DNA of 64,000 nt from JBQQPY01 sp052258065 (GTDB lineage Bacteria > Pseudomonadota > Gammaproteobacteria > Enterobacterales > Enterobacteriaceae), in the NCBI GenBank assembly GCA_052258065.1, contig JBQQPY010000002.1, positions 186,001-250,000 of the forward strand, written 5' to 3'. Made by a program: the position numbers and the translations under genes. The notes beneath the pieces are model-generated. The model did not search any database. It had not been told where the DNA came from and worked only from the letters and a program-made list of their open reading frames with translations. Numbering within the stretch: position 1 is the first letter of the stretch; the number at the start of each line of letters is the position of its first letter. This document shows, piece after piece, positions 9,846 to 18,999 of the stretch.

Positions 9846-10316
9846 TTAGTTCGTTTTTAGTATTCGCCACACTATTTTAGGTAATATCGTTTTAATCAAT
9901 TTCAATTCGGAAGATGCGCTTTAAAGTTACTTTTATGAATAACTGTAGATCACACTATACCGAAAATAAAATTAATTAGTTATAACCTAACAAATCTGGT
10001 TCACTATTAATTTTTCTTAAAACTAAAATCATTAAAGATTAACGCAGACACACTCAAGCTAAGCAAAAAAAACTAACTAAAATATTATAAACACATGAGA
10101 TTTAATGTCTCATTTTCTGAGTTTATAAAAAGTATAATTATCTATATTTTTGAATAAAATCTATGTTTTCCTATTTTCAGTAAAATGAAAATAGAAGAAT
10201 CAGGCAAGAAATTACAATTATAAAAAGTATTTTTAATTAATTAAAATTTGCCTATTGCAGAAAAGAAACTAGCGCTCTATTATTACTAGAATGCCTGTTT
10301 TATAATATTTGATTTT
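9846..10316. other. AT-rich spacer upstream of hns, with a two-copy repeat
   Basis: There is no gene. Bases about 10000-10150 resemble 35000-35155: TTAACGCAGA, CTCAAGCTAAG, then an ATGARATTTAAG-like start and TATCTATATTTTT, in the same order. I could not assign this repeat to a known element; it could be a terminal part of one of the IS families. Confidence 0.45.
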
Positions 10317-10724
10317 ATGTCAGTGAGCAATACACCAAAGAATCTTAATCATATCCTCACTCTGCACGCACAAGCAAGAGAATGCACTTTGGACACTATT
10401 GAAAAAATAATGGAAAAGCTAGAGATTACTGTCAACAAACGTCTTGAGACGACAGCTAATCGCAGACTAAAATTAAAGAGCGTATGTGTAAATTACAGAA
10501 ATACTGTAAAATGTTAATTTCCGACAGGATTGATCCGAACGAATTTCTGCAGTCGATAAGTGCGAATTTACGGCTAAAATTAAGCGTACCGCTCGTCTAG
10601 TTAACTATGACTACACCGACAAAAAGGCGAAACTAAAACCTGGACCGGCCAAGGATGCCCTCCAGCGGTAACTAAAAAGCGATTGATACAGAAGGAAAAC
10701 GCTGGAAGATTTCCCCTGGTCTAA
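10317..10724 (+). pseudogene. hns: hns pseudogene (H-NS nucleoid protein)
   Basis: The first 66 codons are open and read MSVSNTPKNLNHILTLHAQA, then RECTLDTIEKIMEKLE, the H-NS oligomerisation domain. After a frame change the linker reads LQKYCKMLISDRIDPNEFLQ. The DNA-binding end is broken into AKIKRT, NYDYTDKKAKLK and TLEDF, then PLV and a stop. At least three frameshifts or stops remove the C-terminal domain. A truncated oligomerisation domain could in principle still be made, but decay across the rest argues for a dead gene. H-NS loss would relieve silencing of AT-rich DNA. Confidence 0.88.
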
Positions 10725-10894
10725 TCGCACGCTAGTCACAGCTGCAAACAGCCTGAGATCCGGAGTGAATCTTTGATTTTTACGCTACATATGGCGCACG
10801 TGAAGCACAGAGGGTTAAACCTTTACCCTGCTCTTCAAAAATCTCACATTAAGTAAGATAATATTATTGATATTAAAACAGTTTATGCTTTATT

Positions 10895-11345
10895 ATTACT
10901 AATATTTTTATGGACTGTAATCGTATCTTGCTATCCTATACTGATCGAGACGAATCCTAATTATCGAGCTAGTTTCACACCACATATTTAGGGATATACA
11001 AAGATGTGTGCGCTTAATCCGACAAACGCTTACAGTTACGTTCTTTTAAGGTAAGCGCAATCATGTATTTTCATCCCTCTATTTTATGGAACCTCTTTAG
11101 CCCTGACCACAGATACTGCAATCGCTATTTTTTACGTGTTAAGACACTAAATACATCGGCGCAGTGTAATTTCTAGCTCTTCACTAGCATGGAAATAGCG
11201 GCTTTACAACACATCTTCTATACGCTCATTAACTCATTCGAGTATAGAATTCATGTTTGTACACACCAGTAGGCTAAGACATTGTTCTATATCAATTTCT
11301 TTACATAAGTAATTATATTTATGGAATTTTTAGGCTAAAAACGCT
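10895..11345 (-). mobile_element. Family A relic interrupted by a family B end
   Basis: Minus-strand family A 3' sequences occur at 10895-10980 and 11150-11345. Between them (about 11075-11155) lies the left end of family B in reverse, recognisable by TACGTGTTAAGACAC and the CCTCTATTTTATGG region. This suggests B inserted into A, followed by deletion. Confidence 0.55.
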
Positions 11346-11474
11346 TTTTATTTGACTTGAGGGCTTCTGTGTCAAGCTGGAATAATTTTAGTTTTAAGAA
11401 AAAGTGATATTCATCATTTCATTTTATTATTCCGTGCCTAAATTATCTTTTTTTGGTTTCTGACCATTATACAT

Positions 11475-12490
11475 ATGCCTAGCGTACCGCCCCGTTTATA
11501 GCAGGATAGCTATTGAGGGATATAGTTGAGGATAAAATATCCTAATGATTTAGCGCTACAGTCAGGCAACTACAACACCTGAAATCAGAGCTGTTCTTCA
11601 GGCAAGCAACGAGCCAGCATCTATTTGAGCTAAGCGTTATAGCATCTCTGAACTAATCATTTCTACATGAAAAAACAAGATGGCATTGACGGGATAGCCA
11701 TATTCCCTAACGTTTACATACGACACGATTGCGTGCTTAGAAAGTCATGGCCGTTTCCCTACAAAAACGCGTTTTCTTGTACGGGACAATCTGTTAGCAG
11801 TCGTATGCGAATTCTTAAATCCCGGCGCATATCGACCCGGCCCGCATCACCGCTTGCGCAGGTATAGATTAAGGCATTTGTCTAACATGAAGGAGAAAGT
11901 ATTTAAACAAAAGCATAAAGCGTTTAAAGCCATGAGCTTGTTTACCCAAATATTGACATGAAATATCTTTTACAAATGTCAAATGAAATCTGATGACGTC
12001 ATCTTTTCATAGGTATAGATAGAGCGACTCGATGGGGTTTATCTGTCTCTACAAAGCCTGCACTACAGACAATGCACGACATTTCTTGCATAGTCTTAGT
12101 CGAGAATGTCCAGTGGCTATTTACCGAATATTTACAGATAATAGTAAAAAATTGACGGGTTATCTTTTTATCTTGCGAAAACTTTCGGTTACCGGCAAAC
12201 ACGAAGTCGACCGCTTACGTGCAGATCTTCGTATAAAAACCGTCTTATCCTACCGGTGCATTTACAAACGAATAGTATATTCAAGAAATTTATAGAAGAT
12301 ATATCGAAAAATAACTATTACAATTCTGGTACGAAGTTTGCAATTAAATCCTACTGATATGCGTGCTTCTACAATCAGGAATCATATTAATCAGCATTGG
12401 ATGGTAAAGCCTCATTGAAATCCATAAAATTTTTATAAAAAAAATAAAACCTAAACTGCTTAAAACAACTATAATAGCTTGCGGCACGTA
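11475..12490 (+). mobile_element. Family A (IS481-like) relic, nearly full length
   Basis: This is one of the most complete family A copies, about 1 kb. Readable pieces in broken frames include the start region near 11535, the segment around 11640-11690 (ISELIISTxKNKMALTG-like), the core at about 12110-12190, and the 3' end AACTATAATAGCTTGCGG. The catalytic DDE core is disrupted by stops. Confidence 0.75.
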
Positions 12491-12494
12491 ACAC

Positions 12495-12640
12495 AGATAA
12501 AAACCCATCAAGTCGCTAAATCTATACCCATGAAAAGATAATTTCGTAAAGTTTCATTTAGCCTTTATAGAGGATATTGACATAAATATAAAGAGAACTA
12601 GGCTCATAACTTTTAACCTGTCATTTTGCATCTAAATTAG
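12495..12640 (-). mobile_element. Family A fragment, inverted
   Basis: About 145 bases match the middle of family A in reverse (GAAAAGATAATTTCGTAAAG, then GAACTAGGCTCATAACTTTT). It lies tail to tail with the preceding copy. Confidence 0.6.
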
Positions 12641-12839
12641 AACTAAACACAAAATCCGTGAAAAATTAAAAAAGAAAGTGAATTAATTATAAATATCAAG
12701 GCTATTCGCTTATCATTAAATCTGATTAAGCATTTTAGAGGCTGCATGATATTTTGGGATGCTTTCATGATGCCAGAAGAAGAGCGACATCATCATGCTA
12801 AAATTGATAAAATCATTTAAATCAATACTCAAATGCAGC

Positions 12840-13185
12840 TAGAGCCCTTCTCATCTATTCTAGGTTATTAATAGCAATTCATCTATACACCTTGACTAGT
12901 TTTTTCTTTAAGATCTAAATAGTACGCACTTATAGTAAGGACTTAAAATCGAGAATAATCAAATTGATTTAGTCGAGCAGCTCTGCATGCAGAGACGGAT
13001 AGATATCAAATAAGATTTTCTATTGTAGCGGATTAAAATAATCAATTCTGTAAGGCCGGACATTGCCAATGTAAACCCAAAGGAAACTCGAATTACGAAT
13101 TAAAAATTAATGCGTATTGTTATTTTATCCTGACACTTGTTGATAATTCTTATGCTCTAAGCTTGATTCAAATATAGGCTTCCTT
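12840..13185 (+). mobile_element. Family C (IS630-like) relic, N-terminal part
   Basis: Broken frames read as the HTH region of an IS630-type transposase. Compare the clearer copy at 29.7 kb, which reads SGNLRARIIGLIEEGSSARA. It ends where the family B left end (TGTCTTAACACGTAAAAG) begins. Confidence 0.6.
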
Positions 13186-14255
13186 TTAGTGTCTTAACAC
13201 GTAAAAGTGGCAGTTACAGTGTCTATAGACGAACTAAAGAGATCTCTCAAAATGGAGAAATTGGAAATACATCATTAACTTCACACCAGAAAAAAGAACG
13301 CAACTGGAAGCGTTGGTCAGCAAGGGAAGACATACCGCACAGAAAGTGGTGAATACATTGATTTTATTGAATTAAATAAATTAATTAGACGCGTAAAGCA
13401 GCTGCGTCGCGTGATATCATGCTTGGATTCTATAAAAGGCGCCGCAAGATCGATTGGGTCAATCGTTGTTTTGTTAAAGAAGAGCCTGAGGCGCTCCTAA
13501 GCCCTAAACTAAGCAAACGGGTAACGCATTTTTGAATGGCGACGTCGAAGCACATTTAATTAAGCCAAGCTGCAGCGAGCCGCTAGCGGCTTGGAGACAA
13601 GAGACTTTGCGGCCGCTTAGCGATCAAGCAGTAGAACTGCAATACGTGAAAACGCTATCGCCTGAAACAGTAAGGTACACACTAAAATTATGGTTTCTAT
13701 GATTCGCCGCATCCGGTAGTTTGTATGGATTAGACCCCTGATTAATTCATTAGACACACAGGTATCACTACCGTTAAGACCTAAAATCTGCTTAGAAAAG
13801 CTATAAATATAAACAACTGCAGATCTGTAATGTTTTCATCGCTAATGAGCCGGTGGCGAGCTGATTTGCTAACTCAAGTGGCTGAGTATAGTGCCAGGAT
13901 TGATTGAGCTCACTTTCTTAAGGATATATCAACATAATATCCCCTAGATACCGGATTAAAGTCGTCATCGATAGCCTCAACATTCACAACCCCAGAAGCC
14001 TTTCTGGTAGTTCATGCTAAGGCTATATCGGATAGTTTCAATTCGTTCATACACGAAAAATGGCAGTTGGCTAAACATGATAGAAATCGAATGCAATGTT
14101 CTGATTAGCTAACGCTTAAATCGTTATATTAACAATTTAGAAATTGTGCGATGAGGTCAATACTCAGGAAAGAAAACAGGACCAGATAAATACCAAGATT
14201 GATTGGCATTTCACTACTGATAGGGCTGGCATCATCTAATATATGATGTAACACT
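13186..14255 (+). mobile_element. Family B (IS630-like) relic, nearly full length
   Basis: It starts at TGTCTTAACACGTAAAAG, the probable terminal repeat, and shows TPEKRTQLEALVSKG-like, VNRCFVKEEPEALLS-like and LNMIEIECNVLI-like stretches in broken frames. It ends with NAKINWQFTTDNARIK-like decay near 14215. All catalytic regions carry stops or indels. Confidence 0.72.
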
Positions 14256-14269
14256 AGCGTTGCTACTCT

Positions 14270-14470
14270 ATCGCACTTCTTCAGCGTCATATAATAACGG
14301 TCAAAAGACCGTACATGCTACTGAATAAGAGCTCGACGATGTAGTCCATATGTACAAATTACGTTCCAAAAATATCACATTTTCACTAGAGAATATTGAT
14401 CTCATTAATAAAAGAGAAAAACAACAAATATGAGCAGGTTGAAAGGCTATAGCAGAGAAGGTTGTAGAAT
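14270..14470 (+). mobile_element. Family C relic, central fragment
   Basis: It matches the middle of family C (TCTATCGCACTTCTTCAGCG, then AAAGACCGTACATGCTACTG), which in the fuller copy leads to the ENLIFIDET-like catalytic segment. Only a fragment is left. Confidence 0.5.
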
Positions 14471-14474
14471 AGAT

Positions 14475-14690
14475 GAAAATGCTCTAGCCTCAATAGGCTG
14501 TATAGCATTACAGATACTTTCAATGCCGCTAACAAGGTCCGTCGTATTAATGCCCCTAATTCATAAGGTCGGTTAAATTGATACTCAAATTCAGCCAGGG
14601 AAAAAGACATTTCCGCAAATTGCATTATAGGTGTCTATTATTAGATTTTTAATATTCTCCAGCAAAGTACTCATCATCAGAAAATATTTT
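14475..14690 (-). mobile_element. Family D (IS1595-like) relic, C-terminal end
   Basis: The minus strand reads SLAEFEYQFNRPYELGALI then ALKVSVMLYSLLRLE, the typical C-terminal tail of IS1595-family transposases. The N-terminal zinc-binding and DDNK regions are absent. Confidence 0.68.
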
Positions 14691-14699
14691 GACTTACAG

Positions 14700-14900
14700 T
14701 TCACGTTGAGCTGGTGGAGCCATCTATTGACGAAAAAGCAAAGCGACGGGGCTCCTACGATCTACAATTTGACCAGTCCGTCAGCCGGACAGTGACGAAA
14801 CTTATAGACAACGGCATATGGCAATCAAAACGAACCGCAATAGGCGATACTCAAACGTTGCAACCGCTGCTGCTGAAAATCGGCAGTGGTTAACACATAA
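14700..14900 (+). pseudogene. Unrecognised gene remnant
   Basis: An open stretch ending at about 14896 reads HVELVEPSIDEKAKRRGSYD, then LQFDQSVSRTVTKLIDNGIW and GDTQTLQPLLLKIGSG. The composition looks like a real, recently coding protein C-terminus and is not IS-like. No start or upstream part is visible and I do not recognise the family. It lies beside the ydiY remnant, so it may be a former neighbour. Confidence 0.35.
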
Positions 14901-14999
14901 AAAGGCGCTATGATTCCTTAATTACATCAAATATCTGTCACGACTGACTAGTACTTTTTATGGCGTCAGCGCCGGCATGTAATCACTGCATTTTACAAA

Positions 15000-15590
15000 C
15001 TAACGAGACTGATGTTTTATATTAGTATTCTTCTGCATACTATCCAGCGGTTTTTGATTCTCGCTCACGTTGCTAGAGACTTTCAGCGTAACATGTTGAT
15101 TAACATAGATATTCAGACTTATTTCTGATTTCACCGTCGTATTACCGTTGGTAAGCAGCGACAGCTTCTGAATACACTTAGTGCTGTTAGTCAACTAATA
15201 GCTATAAGAAGCTGCCGAATATCCCAGCACTTTGGTGGCATTGCTGCTGCTCTCCTATTCACTATAGCGCACTCCAAGACTCGCTTCGATACGTAGGGTA
15301 TAAATAGACACGGTGAGAATCTGTCGACTGCAATCGGCGACCAGCGCATGAAACAGACAGTGACCGTGATAGAAATCACTTAACCAATTCCTTTGGGCAA
15401 AAAGAAAGAACAGGTCGTCGTAATACTGGCGGTCAGACTGGAATTGCGGGCATTGCCGCTTTGAGCATTGTAGCTTGCCTGAGCATCGCCATCGAAGCTT
15501 TTTGGCGGTGGAAAGATCATCTAGCGCGGGGTAAAGACATCGGTGTCAGAAAAAGCAGTAGAACTGTCTAGCAACATACCTAGGATAATT
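15000..15590 (-). pseudogene. ydiY: ydiY-like pseudogene (DUF481 outer-membrane protein)
   Basis: The minus strand reads, in broken frames, FDGDAQASYNAQSGNARNSS and LTAS. Further on come LRIEASLGVRYSE and then INVYVNQHVTLKVSSNVSEN-like text with a final KHQSR. These line up in order with E. coli YdiY (FEGNLNAGYLAQSGNTKSSS; AINEHFGLKVAYNV), a DUF481 beta-barrel protein. Several frameshifts and stops are present and the signal peptide is lost. Confidence 0.72.
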
Positions 15591-15734
15591 AATAAAAAAG
15601 TGCTTCAAAAATCTTATTGCGTAACATGCGACACCTATCAAATTGGCGAAAATGCAATAAGCATTTAAAGTTTATCAGTTTATCTAAACTATATGCAAAT
15701 GTACTAATAATTATTAATCATATATATAATCTAT

Positions 15735-15890
15735 CTAATCTTACGCTACACTGAAAATAGACAATTATAAAGTGGATAAGTGATTTACTTAAAAATATCA
15801 AAACGCCATAAATGTACTTATCATGCAATTCGTGACCAACATACCTAGCTGAATTTAAGTATCGATTCAACCGGTCGTGACTTAGAGTTT
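15735..15890 (+). mobile_element. Family D (IS1595-like) fragment
   Basis: It contains the phrases ACGCTACACTGAAAATAGAC, AAGTGGATAAGTG and a decayed AEFKYRFNRS-like tail, as in the copies at 39.8 and 46.1 kb. Confidence 0.55.
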
Positions 15891-16139
15891 TTGATAAGAA
15901 AAGAAGAGCACAGATTTATATATGTTGAGTGAAACCGAAGCATTTTCATTTTTTACAGATAATTTCAGTAATAAAAGATCGCTCTTATTTATATAAATAG
16001 ATACAAATATTAATATATCTGAGTCAAGACCGCTCTAACCGATGCTATACCTTCAAGCACTGCCACCGCATTTCTTAGTAGAAATGCACCCATAATAATA
16101 TGCAGCTTATTCATGATAAAGCACTTTTCATATATTTCA

Positions 16140-16520
16140 GTTTATTAAATTACCATTTCTCTATGTGCTGTAGCTGATTTTCTCTGAAGTCTAAATAGCA
16201 TATTTCACAGTTAGAATTTAAGACTACAAATAATTGGACGGATTCAGTCGGGTAGCTTTATACATGCAGCAGCAGATATATCATATAAACTCTTCTATTC
16301 TTTTTTATCTTCTATCGTATACCTTATTTACCGGATTCCAATCCCATTAAGATGAGGTTTCCAAAACTGAAATGCCTGCCCAAAAATCCACAATAATAAC
16401 CGTTGATTTTCTGTAGAATGCGATCGCTCAAGCTATTGAGTTCATTTCTCATAAAGATTTCTATAATTTTTTTGTCGCAGTGAGCTCTAACCGGAATAGA
16501 TGAAAAGTGTTCTAGGTATT
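16140..16520 (+). mobile_element. Family C (IS630-like) relic with internal deletion
   Basis: The HTH-coding end (16160-16310) is joined to the C-terminal end (16350-16520). The latter reads like LKCLPKNPQ then SLKLLSSFLIKISIIFLSQ in degraded form. The catalytic middle is deleted. Confidence 0.6.
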
Positions 16521-16559
16521 GCTAACATTGTAAATACTTTGTTGACTAAAAAATATCTG

Positions 16560-16960
16560 GCTAAAATCTTATATCGCCAGGCGATTATCGCTATGACCTT
16601 GAACCGACTAAGCTTGCACAACGGTACCCTTCAGATGTTCTGACTGTTCTTCGCTAACAAGCCGGTCGAACGGGCTAATTAGCTGAGGAAGCCGTGAAGA
16701 TAACTTCAACGAGGAAGTTCTAGAAGGCTGCCCGGATGCTCTGTTTAATGCCGACATTTCCGAACTTTATCCGATAATCTCCGAAAAGGCAGTAGCTACG
16801 GCGCGTCTTAAGAAGACAGCTTTATATAACTAGTTTCAGGTTAATAAAACCTATTCTTTCCCAGCTAAGCTGAAGACTAAACGGCTGCAATTAGTGTGTA
16901 GTTAAAACCGCAGCCATCGAGCAGATCTGAAGCAGGCAGTCTTAAAAAAGTATTACAATT
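16560..16960 (+). mobile_element. Family E (IS1634-like) relic
   Basis: Broken frames read MTLNRLSLHNGTLQMF, then FFANKPVERA and DLKQAVLKK, matching the N-terminal DUF4277-type region of IS1634-family transposases. A second fragment of the same element lies at 53.1 kb. Confidence 0.6.
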
Positions 16961-17043
16961 CCTGGACGGTGCTGACGGTTTTTAAGTCTCTATCGGGAGG
17001 CGTAAAATACTTCTCCTGGATGGCGATCTTACTAGTGCACGCC

Positions 17044-17925
17044 TTATTTCAGGTAAGCACCCAAACGCAGCGCCTCAATCCGCTTATCCAACGGTGGATG
17101 AGACATAAACAGTTGGCTAAAGGTCTTTTGGCGGCCATTTATACAAAAAGCAATCATACTACTTGGTTCTTGCGGCTCATAGCTAGTCTTTAATCTTTGA
17201 AGTGCCGCGATCATTTTTTCACGCCCCACCAGCCTAGCTGAATCGGCATCAGCGTGGAATTCGCGATAACGCGAGAACCACAAGGTAATGATACTTGCCA
17301 GTACTCCGAACACCAACTCCAGCACTAAGGAGACAGCAAAATACACCAGCGGGTTGCCATTGCGGTTTTCACCATCATCTCGGTCTGACGACATGAACCC
17401 CGTCGCTAGCTGAGCTAAGATACGCGATACGAAAATTACGAAAGTGTTCACTACGCCCTGGACCAGGGTCATGGTCACCATATCGCCATTAGCGATATGG
17501 CTAATTTCGTGCGCGATAACCGCTTCAGCCTCGTCGCGATTCATATTCTGCAGCAGACCGGTACTGACGGCCACTAACGAGGCATTACGCCGCGCGCCGG
17601 TAGCGAAAGCATTAATATCGGACGCGTGATAAACCGCCAGCTGCGGCATAGCGATATTGGACTGCTGCGCCTGCTGACGGACGGTATTCAGCAACCAGTG
17701 TTCGGTTTCATTGCGTGGCTGTTCAATAACTTCGCCACCGACCGAGCGCAGCGCCATAAATTTTGAGATTAACAATGATACGAAGGCTCCGCCAAAACCT
17801 AAAAGCCCGGCCATTATTATCAATCCGGCGGTATTGGAGGACTGTATCCCTGTAAGGTTTAGCACAATACCAAACAGCACCATCACCGCTAGGTTAGTAA
17901 ATACGAAAAGAGCAATACGCATCAT
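17044..17925 (-). CDS. htpX: HtpX, membrane zinc metalloprotease
   Basis: HtpX degrades misfolded inner-membrane proteins alongside FtsH. The protein is 293 aa, as in E. coli. There are two N-terminal membrane helices (about 4-24 and 33-55), the zinc motif HEISH at residues 139-143, and the third ligand Glu in REFHADADSA. Two further hydrophobic segments lie at about 155-180 and 195-220. In E. coli htpX is Cpx-regulated and lies next to prc; here the same order and strand are kept, but 1 kb of AT-rich DNA separates them. It is intact. Confidence 0.97.
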   Translation of the reverse strand: MMRIALFVFTNLAVMVLFGIVLNLTGIQSSNTAGLIIMAGLLGFGGAFVSLLISKFMALRSVGGEVIEQPRNETEHWLLNTVRQQAQQSNIAMPQLAVYHASDINAFATGARRNASLVAVSTGLLQNMNRDEAEAVIAHEISHIANGDMVTMTLVQGVVNTFVIFVSRILAQLATGFMSSDRDDGENRNGNPLVYFAVSLVLELVFGVLASIITLWFSRYREFHADADSARLVGREKMIAALQRLKTSYEPQEPSSMIAFCINGRQKTFSQLFMSHPPLDKRIEALRLGAYLK

Positions 17926-18999
17926 AAAATGTTAGATTCCTATAAAATAATTACTATTATCGCATAACGTTATAGATAAGCAATTTAATTTTGATTAAAC
18001 TAATATTAGCTGAGAATAAAATCTTTCATTTCGCAACTCCTCTCTTCCCTTTGCTTCTTTCCATTGATACTAAATTAGATTTTTTCTGAATTAGATAAAT
18101 ATTTTACTTTTATATAAATAAAAGTGACTGCCTATTCAATATAATATTTCTTGTAAAAACTTACATTGTTTATCACGATTAGACTGATTTCAATCAGATC
18201 TATGATAAAGATTTTTATAACTTAGATATAGAAAATTTTTCTTTTAGTATTAATAATAAATTATTTAATATCAAAATCATTATTCTTAATAAAGTGCTAA
18301 TAACATTCTTTCTGTTCTTGGGTTCATAACTTTTCAATGAAATACCCTTAACATTTTAAGAAATAACTGTAAATCCGTGGGGTATCATGCATCAAGCCAC
18401 CCTTATCAATAAAAACAACCGCTTTCTTTTTTATGCTCTTATTACTTTTAGTAAAATACTTGCTGGGCAACTTCCGCTAGTTTGAATAGAAAGAAGCAAA
18501 AGGAAGAATGACGTAGAGCTTTATAGGTTAATCCTCTTTTTTAAGAACTTACTAAATGGATTTCTGATAAACGCAAAAACTCTCTGTGCGTTTTTAGTAA
18601 AAATCTGGATATTTTTTAATATATTTTATTAATTCAAATTTATCAATTTTTTATCTACGCGTAGTCAAGACTTTACTCTATTTAATGAATCTAAGGTGCT
18701 ATAGACAGAGATCTAGCATGAAACCAGCCCCGCTGCTTTTTGAATACGAACCTTTTTTACTTTTCTTCTAGATATCAATTTATATCTACAATTAATTAGA
18801 CTCTTTATATGTTTAATTTATATAAAAATTATCTATTTTGGATATATTTAAATATGAATTATTTGATCAATAGTAAAGTATTTTAGCATATATTAATGAT
18901 ATTGACAGTAATTATTTTTAAATCAGCTTAGTATAAGCTAGGCTTTCGCCAGCGTTTTCAACGCATGACGCGTCGATAAGTTGCTTAAAAAGCATAACT
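17926..18999. other. AT-rich spacer between htpX and prc
   Basis: More than 1 kb without any recognisable gene or IS phrase. It is among the most AT-rich parts of the window. One 7-bp inverted repeat (AAACGCA / TGCGTTT, 18569-18593) is followed by a short T-run and could be a weak terminator. The htpX promoter must lie near 17930-18030, but no clear boxes stand out. Confidence 0.5.
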
